From an uncultured Eubacteriales bacterium (GTDB lineage Bacteria > Bacillota > Clostridia > Oscillospirales > CAG-272), in assembly GCA_934489945.1 (NCBI GenBank), contig CAKSSY010000023.1, forward strand, positions 1 to 22,732: 22,732 nucleotides of DNA, given 5' to 3'. The position numbers and the translations under genes are program-made. Shown in pieces: positions 1-7,426 of the stretch. The stretch's first letter is position 1. Each line of letters opens with the position of its first letter. The notes below the pieces were generated by a model, which had not been told where the DNA came from, searched no databases, and saw only the letters and a list, made by a program, of their open reading frames with translations.

Positions 1-1
1 C

Positions 2-235
2 TTTTACGCCGATTGGTGCGGTCCCTGCCGTATGGTGTCGCCGCTCGTTGACGAAATTGCTGAGGAAAACGAAGAGCTGCTTGTCGGAAAAATCAACGTC
101 GACAATGAACCCGAACTGGCGCAGGCATTCGGCGTGGTCAGTATCCCGATGCTTGTGGTAATGAAGGACGGAGAGGTAATCGATCAGTCGGTCGGCGCAC
201 GCCCGAAAGAACAAATCCTTGAAATGGTAAAATGA
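2..235 (+). CDS. trxA: Thioredoxin, 3' part only (5' end off the window)
   Basis: The reading frame is open from base 2 and encodes F-Y-A-D-W-C-G-P-C-R at its start, so the WCGPC redox active site of thioredoxin is present. About 25-30 N-terminal residues expected before it lie outside the window. The remaining 77 residues match the family: the conserved Asp in the K-I-N-V-D strand, the cis-proline loop S-I-P-M-L, a V-M-K-D-G-E hairpin and a final helix ending E-M-V-K. Thioredoxins are small cytoplasmic dithiol reductants recycled by thioredoxin reductase. The gene ends 235 bp before a strong bidirectional terminator. The family is certain; which thioredoxin paralogue it is, and its upstream neighbours, cannot be seen. 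Confidence 0.93.
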   Translation, partial: FYADWCGPCRMVSPLVDEIAEENEELLVGKINVDNEPELAQAFGVVSIPMLVVMKDGEVIDQSVGARPKEQILEMVK

Positions 236-469
236 TTTTTGTGTCTCAAAAGAACGACTTCCGGCAAACACATTTCGTACCATGACACACCGTAAAAAAG
301 CACAAAACTCTCCGCTTCTTTTTCTTTGAAGTTAAAGAAAAAGAAACGCCGCAAACAACTTTCGCCGTTTGCGGGTCGCGTCAAGGTCTACGGACCCTTG
401 ACGATGTCGCTTTTTGAAAAAAGCGGGCAAAAACGTTGGATTGTTTTCCTTCCATCTCAGATTTTTCAT
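236..469. repeat. Intergenic chain of three hairpins between the thioredoxin gene and the MATE gene
   Basis: The spacer holds three inverted repeats in a row. The first has arms at 316-327 and 334-345 (TTCTTTTTCTTT / AAAGAAAAAGAA). The second has arms at 379-386 and 396-403 (CGTCAAGG / CCTTGACG). The third has arms at 408-415 and 418-425 (CGCTTTTT / AAAAAGCG). None is followed by a clean T-tract of its own on the plus strand. Open frames crossing it are forced through these palindromes and have no ribosome binding site, so I treat it as non-coding. It may be a dispersed intergenic repeat element or a structured 3' UTR; sequence alone does not decide. Confidence 0.5.
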
Positions 470-506
470 AAAAACGGCTGTCGCAAGTATTGCGACAGCC
501 GTTTTT
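470..506. terminator. Bidirectional intrinsic terminator between thioredoxin and MATE genes
   Basis: A perfect 17-bp stem (470-486 with 490-506) closes a 3-nt loop. It starts with five A and ends with five T, so it is a U-tract terminator on either strand. On the minus strand it lies 10 bp past the MATE stop codon; on the plus strand it is the first strong terminator after the thioredoxin gene. Confidence 0.93.
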
Positions 507-515
507 GTGATGTGG

Positions 516-1880
516 TTATACGATATTCTCTTTTTTGCCATCCTGTGCGGCAAGCCGTCGGTAACAATGGATAAAATAGATGTTTTCCGCAATTGCCGTG
601 ATCGTCCAAGAAACAATGTACAAAAGATACAGCGACAAAATCGTATGAAAAAAGGCAAATATCGTATATACCCACACAAGGCGAAATACACAGGAGCCGA
701 GAATAACAATGGCAGTTGGAACGCCACTCTTGCCGAGTCCGCGCGAGGCGGCAATGGCACAGTCCATAAATGCCGAGAACGGATAGGAAAAGCCCATCAC
801 CATCAAACGCATCATTCCCTTTTCCACAACAGCGGGGTTCTTTGTAAACAAGGCAAGAAAATAAGGCCCGAACAGCACAAGAGATAAACCGAGAAGCAAA
901 GCAATCCCAAAAGAGTAGGTAAGACTGACAAGATAGCTTTTTTTCACCCTTTTCAGATTGCCCGCACCGTAGTTTTGTCCGATATAGGTCGAACAACCGG
1001 TGTAAAATGCCGCCATCACATCATAAACCAACGCGTCGGCATTGGCAGCCGCGGAGTTTCCCTCCACCGTCAGCGTGTCAAAGCTATTGACACTGCGCTG
1101 AATGAATAGGTTGGCGATCTGGAAAATGGCGTTCTGAAGTCCCGACGGAATCCCGATGGCAAGCACCTGCCAAAGATGCGCCGCCGACAGAGAAAACCCG
1201 CGCAAGCGGAAGGCATAAACCGCATCGACACGTGCCAGGTGAAACAAAACCAAAAAAGCCGAGAGATACTGCGAGATCACACTGGCAATCGCCACGCCCG
1301 CACCCCCCATGCGAAAGACAATTACAAAAAACAAATTCAGAAGGACATTGACAATGCCCGCCGAAAACAGATAGATAAGCGGATGCTTGGTATCGCCCGC
1401 GGCACTCAAAACGCCGCTGCCGAAATTGTAAAGTCCGAGAGCCGGCATTCCGAGAACATAAATTTTCAGATAAAGCGCGGCTCCGTCAATCAGATCCGCC
1501 TTGGTGTCCAGTAAAATCAAAATTCCCTCGGCAAAGAAACCGCCGATCAAAAGCACCGCCAAACCGAACGCAAGACAAACCACCAATGCGGCATTCACCG
1601 TTTGGCGGACCGTCCTGTCGTCCTTTGCTCCCAGATACCGTGCCACCAACACATTGGTTCCGCTTCCGGCACCCAAAATAAGTCCTGTAAAGAGGGCGAC
1701 CAGAATGGTCGTTGACCCGACGGACCCGAGTGCCGCGTCTCCTGCAAAACGACCGACAACAGCAACATCGGACATATTGAATAAGACCTGCAGAATATTC
1801 GATGCCGCCAGCGGAATGCTGAAAACGAAGATTCCCTTCCACAGAGAACCCTCGGTTATGGAAACAGATTCTTTTTGCAT
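516..1880 (-). CDS. MATE-family multidrug/toxin efflux transporter
   Basis: This 454-residue protein has the length and layout of a MATE antiporter: about 12 hydrophobic segments in two related halves, which exchange organic cations or other toxic compounds for Na+ or H+ at the cytoplasmic membrane. The N-terminus carries a family-typical stretch (GSLWKGIFVFSIPLAASNIL, then FNMSDVAVVGRF). The C-terminal half has the matching IGIPSGLQNAIFQIANL and IGQNYGAGNLKR segments. The start ATG at 1880 follows an AGAGGT ribosome binding site, and only 3 nt separate it from the stop codon of the peptidase gene upstream, so it is the last gene of a three-gene leftward operon. Substrate cannot be predicted. 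A flippase-like role for a product of the operon is possible but speculative. Confidence 0.93.
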   Translation of the reverse strand: MQKESVSITEGSLWKGIFVFSIPLAASNILQVLFNMSDVAVVGRFAGDAALGSVGSTTILVALFTGLILGAGSGTNVLVARYLGAKDDRTVRQTVNAALVVCLAFGLAVLLIGGFFAEGILILLDTKADLIDGAALYLKIYVLGMPALGLYNFGSGVLSAAGDTKHPLIYLFSAGIVNVLLNLFFVIVFRMGGAGVAIASVISQYLSAFLVLFHLARVDAVYAFRLRGFSLSAAHLWQVLAIGIPSGLQNAIFQIANLFIQRSVNSFDTLTVEGNSAAANADALVYDVMAAFYTGCSTYIGQNYGAGNLKRVKKSYLVSLTYSFGIALLLGLSLVLFGPYFLALFTKNPAVVEKGMMRLMVMGFSYPFSAFMDCAIAASRGLGKSGVPTAIVILGSCVFRLVWVYTIFAFFHTILSLYLLYIVSWTITAIAENIYFIHCYRRLAAQDGKKENIV

Positions 1881-1883
1881 AAA

Positions 1884-2336
1884 TTACCTCTTGGGAAAAA
1901 GCCGATGATACACTCTTCCCGTCCAAAGGCGGATACGTAAAAACACGCGGCGCACAGGATAAAGGGCGACCCAGATACGCGAATACAGACGGTACCCTCG
2001 CCCTTTCATGTTCACATATTTCCCGTCACGCATAACCCCCGTCAACACACCGACGATCCTGTTCTCCGGAATACCGTATTCCCTGGCAATACAATTATCT
2101 CCGCAGATGACATAGTCATGCTCCCGCACTTCTACCACACGGTGAAGAACGTAATCTTCCCCGCGCCGATAAAGTGCCACATCGTATTTGGAAAGACGCC
2201 CCGCCGGGGGTGAAATCAGCACAGTATCCCGTCCCTCTCTGAGCATCGGACGCATACTGACGCCGTGTGTCATGCTGACATATATCCCATCACGTGCCAA
2301 ATGGTCTTCAATTCTGTGAGAAATCTTGTCTGTCAT
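1884..2336 (-). CDS. S24/S26-family (signal peptidase I-like) serine protease, Ser-His type
   Basis: The 150-residue protein contains the signal-peptidase I fold motifs in order: box B G-V-S-M-R-P-M-L with the nucleophile Ser27, then Y-D-V-A-L-Y-R and Y-V-L-H-R-V-V with His65 where the Lys of bacterial LepB would be, then V-I-C-G-D-N with Asp80. The Ser-His-Asp arrangement is that of the S26B group (SipW and archaeal or ER signal peptidases). Unusually there is no N-terminal membrane segment before Ser27; a hydrophobic, Arg-rich stretch (about 108-140) at the C-terminus could touch the membrane. I chose ATG 2336, which lies 4 nt after the stop of the upstream gene; an in-frame ATG at 2381 would overlap that gene by 41 nt. 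No strong Shine-Dalgarno precedes 2336, so translation may be coupled. The peptidase could act on the lipoprotein encoded just upstream, but this is only inferred from adjacency. Confidence 0.8.
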   Translation of the reverse strand: MTDKISHRIEDHLARDGIYVSMTHGVSMRPMLREGRDTVLISPPAGRLSKYDVALYRRGEDYVLHRVVEVREHDYVICGDNCIAREYGIPENRIVGVLTGVMRDGKYVNMKGRGYRLYSRIWVALYPVRRVFLRIRLWTGRVYHRLFPKR

Positions 2337-2340
2337 AAAA

Positions 2341-2922
2341 TCAGTTGATCGGAATAATGGGCAGTTCAAGGACTCCGTCATTTTTGGTCTCGGGCGGTTT
2401 TGTCGTCTCGGACGGTTCGGTCGGCTCTGTGGTCTCCGAAGGTTCGGTTTCGGACTCCGTCGGTTCTGTCGTTTCCGAAGGTTCTGGCTCCGTCGGCTCT
2501 GCCGTTTCCGAAGGTTCTGGCTCGGACTCCGTCGGTTCTGTGGTCTCCGAAGGTTCGGGCTTCACCGTTTCCGTGTTTTCGGGATCCGACGGTGCTGCCG
2601 GCTCTGTCGTTTCGGGAAGTTTTTCCGTAGTCTCCGGCGTTTTTCCCGTTGTCTCCGGTGCTTCCGTCACGGTTACGGACGGTTGCGTGGTTCCGGGCAC
2701 CTCCGCCGTCAAAGAATCCCCTGCCGTATCCGAAATCGAATCGGGTTTCGGTTCGGCAGTAGCGGAATCGCGCACGTCCAAATGTAAGAAATCATCGTTT
2801 TTCATCGCATGATCTTGAGTATTCCAATTCTTGTGCCATGCCGTTTCCAACGGATCTCCGGCACAGGATGTCAGCAGAATCAGTAAAAACAGTCCAAAGC
2901 ACCAAAAAGAAAATTTTTTCAT
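2341..2922 (-). CDS. P/E/T-rich repeat lipoprotein, function unknown
   Basis: The 193-residue product starts with a lipoprotein signal peptide: K3, a hydrophobic core, and lipobox L-T-S-C with the predicted lipidated Cys20. After about 60 ordinary residues it becomes an extended low-complexity region (about 75-180) built from units such as E-P-S-E-T-T-E-P-T-E, almost only Pro, Glu, Thr and Ser. Such regions act as extended wall-spanning linkers and are often O-glycosylated in Firmicutes; that is general knowledge, not shown here. It ends in a short hydrophobic tail, V-L-E-L-P-I-I-P-I-N. The start ATG follows GGGGGAG at good spacing and a consensus promoter. It is first in an operon with the S26 peptidase and the MATE pump. 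No globular domain is recognised. Confidence 0.8.
   Translation of the reverse strand: MKKFSFWCFGLFLLILLTSCAGDPLETAWHKNWNTQDHAMKNDDFLHLDVRDSATAEPKPDSISDTAGDSLTAEVPGTTQPSVTVTEAPETTGKTPETTEKLPETTEPAAPSDPENTETVKPEPSETTEPTESEPEPSETAEPTEPEPSETTEPTESETEPSETTEPTEPSETTKPPETKNDGVLELPIIPIN
2402..2575. repeat. In-frame tandem repeats coding the P/E/T linker
   Basis: Imperfect direct repeats follow one another, each beginning G-t-s-G/C-T-y-T-C-C-G-A-A-G-G-T-T-C on the plus strand: about 2402-2428 (27 bp), 2429-2467 (39 bp), 2468-2500 (33 bp), 2501-2539 (39 bp) and a diverged copy from 2540. All unit lengths are multiples of three, so copy-number change keeps the reading frame. Confidence 0.75.
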
Positions 2923-2956
2923 GGTTCTCCCCCTGCTTCCGAAAATTATACTTTAC

Positions 2957-2985
2957 ATTATACCAAAAAAATCGTTTTTTGTCAA
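2957..2985 (-). promoter_or_regulatory. Sigma-A promoter of the lipoprotein-peptidase-MATE operon
   Basis: On the minus strand, TTGACA (2980-2985) is followed by a 17-nt spacer and TATAAT (2957-2962), a perfect consensus pair 35 bp before the lipoprotein start codon. The spacer is a run of A then T. Confidence 0.88.
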
Positions 2986-3064
2986 TGACTTCTTCAACTT
3001 TTTGCCGTTCGGTTGACAGAAAAAGGAAAAATCAGGCAAAAATCAGGAAAAGACGTTTCTGCCC

Positions 3065-3093
3065 TTGACAGTCGGAGAAAAATATGCTATCCT
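3065..3093 (+). promoter_or_regulatory. Sigma-A promoter of the AraC-ABC operon
   Basis: TTGACA (3065-3070), a 17-nt spacer and TATCCT (3088-3093) lie about 42 bp before the chosen AraC start. The -35 is perfect and the -10 matches four of six positions. Confidence 0.7.
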
Positions 3094-3134
3094 TGATAAA
3101 AGAGCATATCATTTTTCCGAAAGGACATCCGCCC

Positions 3135-3968
3135 ATGAAAATCGTTCAGACCCATTCCTCGGACAGAGACTTTGCCAGTGAGAAATATCTGGAAATCGGC
3201 AACTGTGGGTTATGTACCGATATGACCACCCGTATCTCCTGCGAAAACAGGAAGGGACGCTCCGATTATCATTTCATTTATATTGTGGACGGCACCATGT
3301 TCTTTGAATTCGGCGGAAAACGGCGCAATCTCGGTGCAGGCAATCTTGTTCTGTTCAAGCCGGGAGAAGAGCAGGTATACGGCAGTTATGACGGAGAAAC
3401 CGTTTCCTATTATTGGTCGTATTTTTCCGGCACCAGCGTTCCCGATATCCTTGAGGACTGCGGCTTTTCAAACGGTAATGCTTTTTTCATTGATGTCGAC
3501 GGAGGTATCTGCAAAGCTCTCAATCTGATCATCAAAGAGTATACTTATGGTGAATATTGCTATGTAACCAAATGCAATTCTCTCTTTATCATGCTCTTTT
3601 CCGAGATGGCGAGACTGACAGACCACGCCGCCAAAGTCACCGGGAAATATGAAGTTCTCCTTCCCGCGCTCAAAGCAATGGAACAGAATTACCGTGTTTG
3701 GTACAAGAACGAAGAATATGCAAAAATGTGCGGAATCAGCAAATATCACTTCATCCACCTTTTTACCGAATGTAAGGGATGTTCACCATCCAGATACAAG
3801 TCCGATCTGCTGATGCAGAAGGCACGTGAACTGGTCGGCATTTCGGAAATCCCGATGAGGGAAATTGCCGGAATGCTCGGGTTTGAGGATGCCCTCTATT
3901 TCAGCAAAAAATTCCGTGCGTATTATGGTGTATCTCCTTCGCAATATCGCAAAAACGCGGTGGGGTGA
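3135..3968 (+). CDS. AraC-family transcriptional regulator (cupin + double HTH)
   Basis: The 277-residue protein has an N-terminal cupin-like sensing domain (about 30-150; motifs F-I-Y-I-V-D-G-T-M-F-F-E and L-V-L-F-K-P-G-E-E) and a C-terminal AraC-type DNA-binding domain. That domain has two HTH motifs: Y-A-K-M-C-G-I-S-K-Y-H-F-I-H-L-F and I-P-M-R-E-I-A-G-M-L-G-F-E-D-A-L-Y-F-S-K-K-F, ending in the signature Y-G-V-S-P-S-Q-Y-R-K. The start at 3135 is chosen because GAAAGGA (3119-3125) precedes it at proper spacing; an in-frame ATG at 3084 lies inside the promoter. The 3' end overlaps the ABC ATPase start by 4 nt (GTGA), so it probably regulates its own exporter operon. Many AraC proteins of this type sense sugars, but the ligand here is unknown. 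Confidence 0.93.
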   Translation: MKIVQTHSSDRDFASEKYLEIGNCGLCTDMTTRISCENRKGRSDYHFIYIVDGTMFFEFGGKRRNLGAGNLVLFKPGEEQVYGSYDGETVSYYWSYFSGTSVPDILEDCGFSNGNAFFIDVDGGICKALNLIIKEYTYGEYCYVTKCNSLFIMLFSEMARLTDHAAKVTGKYEVLLPALKAMEQNYRVWYKNEEYAKMCGISKYHFIHLFTECKGCSPSRYKSDLLMQKARELVGISEIPMREIAGMLGFEDALYFSKKFRAYYGVSPSQYRKNAVG

Positions 3969-4579
3969 ACAACGGAATCATGATTGTGCTTTCTCATCTT
4001 TCTTTTTCATTCGGCAAAAATGACACCGACGTTTTGCATGACATTTCCTTCACCGCTCCCGATGGAAGCTGTACGGTTCTGACCGGAGCAAACGGTGCGG
4101 GAAAAAGTACGCTTGTCGCCATTCTTGCCGGGATTCTCACGCCGAAAAGCGGCACTGCGAAACACACCGGAAAACTCGGGTATCTGCCACAGGATCCGTC
4201 GCTGTTTGATGATATGACCGTCCGCGAAAATCTGATTTTTTTCACCCGTCTTGCGGGTACACACCTCCCACCGCCGGAGGAACTTCCTTTCGGTGTCGGA
4301 GAATTTTCGGATAAGCGGGTGGGAGAACTTTCCGGCGGAATGAAAAAACGTGTCAGCCTTGCCTGTGTCCTTACCGGAAACCCCGACACCCTCCTGCTCG
4401 ATGAACCCTGTGCCGCTCTTGACATCTCCTATCGCGCAGAGCTTACCGAAACCATCCGGACGTTGCGCCGGGCAGGAAAATGTATCCTTTATATCGGTCA
4501 TACCGAAGAAGAATACCGCCCGTTCTGTAACAGCCGTTATCTTCTGGAAAACGGTAAACTGACCGACCTTCCCATGTAG
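3965..4579 (+). CDS. ABC transporter ATP-binding protein
   Basis: This 204-residue nucleotide-binding domain is complete: Walker A G-A-N-G-A-G-K-S-T (41-49), Q-loop Gln76, signature L-S-G-G-M-K-K-R-V (122-130), Walker B D-T-L-L-L-D-E-P (141-148) and switch His179. It ends soon after the switch, so it has no accessory C-terminal domain and resembles the short subunits of ABC-2 exporters. The GTG start overlaps the AraC stop by 4 nt, implying translational coupling; an alternative ATG at 3980 has GGGGTGA 11 nt upstream and would remove five residues. It should energise the two permeases at 6203-8436, from which it is separated by the lipoprotein gene. Transported compound unknown. Confidence 0.93.
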   Translation: MNNGIMIVLSHLSFSFGKNDTDVLHDISFTAPDGSCTVLTGANGAGKSTLVAILAGILTPKSGTAKHTGKLGYLPQDPSLFDDMTVRENLIFFTRLAGTHLPPPEELPFGVGEFSDKRVGELSGGMKKRVSLACVLTGNPDTLLLDEPCAALDISYRAELTETIRTLRRAGKCILYIGHTEEEYRPFCNSRYLLENGKLTDLPM

Positions 4580-4629
4580 TCCCCAGAAAATACATAAACA
4601 TTTTTATTTTGTAACGAAAGGAAAAAATC

Positions 4630-6114
4630 ATGAAAAAAACAACACTTCGAATTTTCTCAACCGTCCTTGCTCTCCTCATGCTTTTGCTTTCCCTGTCCGC
4701 CTGCGGCGACACGGTTTCCAAAGAACCGGACGTTGCCATTCTGAATGCCATTGATACCACACAGAAGCTCGTATATTCCGGCGAAAATGCAGCCTTCTCC
4801 GAAAAGCTGCAAGAAGGATTCACCTTAGAGATGGGACTGAACCTCAGCGACCTGCTCTCTTCCGCGCTCACGGCTACGATGGGCGGAATCGGCATTTCGC
4901 TTTCCAGCAAAGTCGAACTGAAGACCAAGGGAATCGTCGATATGACAAAACCCGGCTTTTTCGGCTCTGCCGATCTGATGTTGAACGACGCAAGTTTCAT
5001 CAATATCAACGGCTATCTGACCAACAAAGAGGGCGTTGTGGAGAGCGAAGCTCTTCTCGGTAAAAATACGCTCGGCATTGCCTTTGTCAATCTTGCTGAA
5101 TTCCTGAAAAACTTGGGAATCATCGGCGGGGATGTTGAGATTCCCGAAAACGTAAATACCGTAGAAGCATACAATGCATTTCTCAACATCATTCGGTTTT
5201 TAGCGCAAAGTAGCGAAAAGCTGAATGGAATCTACGAAAAATACCAGAAACTTTTCATTGAAACACTGTTCGACATCTGCGAGGCAACCCGTACGACCGA
5301 GACCGTAACGATCGGAGACGAAAGCATAGAAGCGGTCGTCTTTACCACCGAAATCTCCGACAAGCAGATTCTTCAGGTAGTCTCGAAAATTTATGAAGCC
5401 TATAAAGCCGATGAAGAAACCCGCAAACTGGTTGAGGACATCGTCATCGCCTCCGGCATGAGTGATGAGGAAGTCGCCGAATTCCTCCAAAATGTCTATA
5501 CCGACTTGGAAAATGAATTTGCCAAGATAGAAACCACCGGCGAAACTGCCACGGTCCGTATTGAAATCGCCGCAAAGCGCGGTAACATTCTTCGTTGCTC
5601 CGCCAAGACCAAAGACGATACCTTTACCGTCACATTCGGTGTAGACCCCGTGCTCCCGAAGTACGCCGGATTTGAAAGCAACCACTCTTCCTGCATTATC
5701 CGCATCAACCAAGACAAAACAACCCGTTCCGGCTCTATCGTCGTAACAGAGGATGGTCAGACCGCGGCAGATATTTCTCTCACCTGGGATCTCGAAACCG
5801 GCAATTATACCGGCACCGGAACCATTGAAGACACAACGGCAATCGTGAAGGGAATCGCCAAAATCGACAAAGATTCTTATACCTTCACAGTGGATGAAGT
5901 CACCGTAAAAGACATCACCGTAAAAGTCGGATTCACCCTGAAACTCACTGCCGGAAAAGGAACCATTCCCGAGCTTCCGGAATACAAGGATATCTCCAAG
6001 ATGGGCGAAATGGATGTTGCTATGTTGCAGATGGCATTGGAAACGAATGTCGAAACACTTATGAAAGCACTTCCGAGCGACCTGCAGTTCCTGCTTTCGG
6101 GAATTTTGGGCTGA
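4630..6114 (+). CDS. Large lipoprotein of unknown function in the ABC exporter operon
   Basis: The 494-residue protein begins with K2-K3-T, a long hydrophobic core and lipobox L-S-A-C with predicted lipidated Cys25. Its ATG follows AACGAAAGGA at normal spacing. The mature part is acidic and Thr/Ile/Val-rich. From about residue 300 it contains alternating strand-like segments with repeated Thr-x-Thr patterns (for example around T-V-T-F-G-V and I-T-V-K-V-G-F-T-L-K-L), suggesting a beta-sheet domain behind a helical N-terminal half. I recognise no family. Its place between the ATPase and the permeases suggests an extracellular partner or ligand-presenting subunit of the exporter. It has no clear solute-binding-protein features, so I would not call it one. 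Confidence 0.85.
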   Translation: MKKTTLRIFSTVLALLMLLLSLSACGDTVSKEPDVAILNAIDTTQKLVYSGENAAFSEKLQEGFTLEMGLNLSDLLSSALTATMGGIGISLSSKVELKTKGIVDMTKPGFFGSADLMLNDASFININGYLTNKEGVVESEALLGKNTLGIAFVNLAEFLKNLGIIGGDVEIPENVNTVEAYNAFLNIIRFLAQSSEKLNGIYEKYQKLFIETLFDICEATRTTETVTIGDESIEAVVFTTEISDKQILQVVSKIYEAYKADEETRKLVEDIVIASGMSDEEVAEFLQNVYTDLENEFAKIETTGETATVRIEIAAKRGNILRCSAKTKDDTFTVTFGVDPVLPKYAGFESNHSSCIIRINQDKTTRSGSIVVTEDGQTAADISLTWDLETGNYTGTGTIEDTTAIVKGIAKIDKDSYTFTVDEVTVKDITVKVGFTLKLTAGKGTIPELPEYKDISKMGEMDVAMLQMALETNVETLMKALPSDLQFLLSGILG

Positions 6115-6138
6115 TCCCGATACCGAAGATATAAACCG

Positions 6139-6164
6139 AAAGAAGGGGGGCAACCCCCTTCTTT
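6139..6164 (+). terminator. Hairpin between lipoprotein and permease genes (attenuator-like)
   Basis: An 11-bp perfect stem (6139-6149 with 6154-6164) closes the tetraloop GCAA and is followed by one more T. The T-run is short and half inside the stem, so it may cause partial termination or protect the 3' end of the lipoprotein mRNA rather than stop transcription fully. Confidence 0.55.
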
Positions 6165-6202
6165 TACACAAGACAACAGAAATTCCGAGAGGAGACGGCA
6201 AT

Positions 6203-7426
6203 ATGACCAACGGCAAAATCCGGGCAATGTTTTACCGGGACGGGAAACTTTTTCTCGCCTCACTCTGGCGCGCCCTTCTGCTTTCTATAATTTTCGCCCT
6301 CATTTGCGGTGCCGTGGCATACGGCACAGTACGTGCAATCCGTTCGGGAACCGATAAACCGCTCTCTGTGGCGGTCGTGGATGAAGAGGGAAGTCTGTTA
6401 AGCCGCATCGGTATCCGTTATGTCAGCAATCAAAAAAACATTGCCGCCATTCTTGCCGTCGATAACATCGACCGCGCTGCCGCGCTGGAAGGCTTGGCAA
6501 GCGGCAGGTATTCCGCTGCCGTCATACTCCCCGAAAACTATCTGAATGCCATCATGGTCGGTGATTATGTCCGCGGAAAAATTCTTTTGGCAAACGGAAT
6601 TCCCGTGAACGCATCTTTGATGAAAAGACTCGCCTCGGCGGGCGAAAATCTGATACGCATGGGACAGTACGGTGTGTTTGCCGGTGCCCGCGCCGTGCTG
6701 AATCACCCTGAAACCAAGCCGATCTATGATCTTTATCTGATGCGTATCAACGACTCCCTGATTTATGAAGCAAGTACCGCCGCAGAACGGTATTTGTCAA
6801 ATGAAGAAACCGCATATTCCTCCTCGTCACTTCCGCTCACCGAACACGCCATCCTTATGGGACTGCTCTGCTTCCTCTCACTCTCTACACTCTTTTTCTA
6901 TCGCAGTTCAACCGCCGATCTCACGCCGCAACGTACCGCACGGTTGCGGGCATCCGGCATTACCGCTCCGGTCTTTCTTGCACCGAAAATCGTTTATTCG
7001 TTCGCCTTCCGCACCGTTTTCGCCTTGCTGTTGCTCCTCCTTCTCCCGCTTTTCGGGAACACTACCCCAACGCTTTCCGCGTTTCCGGTCTTTTTCACGG
7101 CGGTCCTTATCCTTTGCACAACAGAAACTTTCCTGTCAGTCGCTCTTGCGGGAAATCGGTTCGGTGTTGCGCTGTTCTCTCTTCTTTTTCTTGCCGAAAT
7201 GTTCTTTGTCGGGGGGATTCTTCCCCTCTCTTACCTCTCGGGACCAATTCGCAGAATCGGAAGTTTTCTGCCGCTCGGACTCGCCGCACGTGCCGCAACA
7301 CCGATTTTCGGCGGTGTTTCCTCTCCGATTTCCCTGTTGTGGTTGTCGGTTTGGCTGATTCCCGCCGCACTTGCCGCCCTGTGGCGGATGAGACACATCT
7401 GCCGGGAAGGAGGAAAAGAAATATGA
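6203..7426 (+). CDS. ABC-2-type transporter permease (first of pair)
   Basis: The 407-residue membrane protein has one N-terminal transmembrane segment (about 20-42), an external soluble domain (about 43-212), then five hydrophobic segments (about 214-233, 263-284, 293-314, 320-342 and 376-394). This 1+5 layout with a large loop after TM1 is that of ABC-2 (ABC2_membrane_3-like) exporter subunits. The external domain opens P-L-S-V-A-V-V-D-E-E-G-S and includes G-R-Y-S-A-A-V-I-L-P-E-N-Y, matching the sequence pattern of that family's extracytoplasmic region. Its ATG follows GAGAGGAG. The stop overlaps the next start (ATGA), so the two permeases are coupled and probably form a heterodimer with the ATPase at 3965. 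Substrate unknown. Confidence 0.85.
   Translation: MTNGKIRAMFYRDGKLFLASLWRALLLSIIFALICGAVAYGTVRAIRSGTDKPLSVAVVDEEGSLLSRIGIRYVSNQKNIAAILAVDNIDRAAALEGLASGRYSAAVILPENYLNAIMVGDYVRGKILLANGIPVNASLMKRLASAGENLIRMGQYGVFAGARAVLNHPETKPIYDLYLMRINDSLIYEASTAAERYLSNEETAYSSSSLPLTEHAILMGLLCFLSLSTLFFYRSSTADLTPQRTARLRASGITAPVFLAPKIVYSFAFRTVFALLLLLLLPLFGNTTPTLSAFPVFFTAVLILCTTETFLSVALAGNRFGVALFSLLFLAEMFFVGGILPLSYLSGPIRRIGSFLPLGLAARAATPIFGGVSSPISLLWLSVWLIPAALAALWRMRHICREGGKEI

Noticed and set aside
326..887. Overlapping plus-strand open frames of 82 and 157 codons
   Set aside because: They run through hairpins and the terminator, or lie antisense to the well-supported MATE gene, and have no ribosome binding site or family resemblance.
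2326..2812. Plus-strand repetitive frames (R-F-G-R-L-type and V-V-S-E-G-S-type) opposite the P/E/T lipoprotein
   Set aside because: Low-complexity antisense shadows of the repeat tract; the minus-strand frame has promoter, ribosome binding site, lipobox and operon context.
3005..3045. Second TTGACA (3013-3018) as a plus-strand promoter for the AraC gene
   Set aside because: No acceptable -10 box at 16-18 nt; the TTGACA at 3065 with TATCCT is far better.
7114..7422. Upstream extension of the second permease frame
   Set aside because: It overlaps the first permease in another frame; the ATG at 7423 has a strong ribosome binding site and a classic ATGA overlap.
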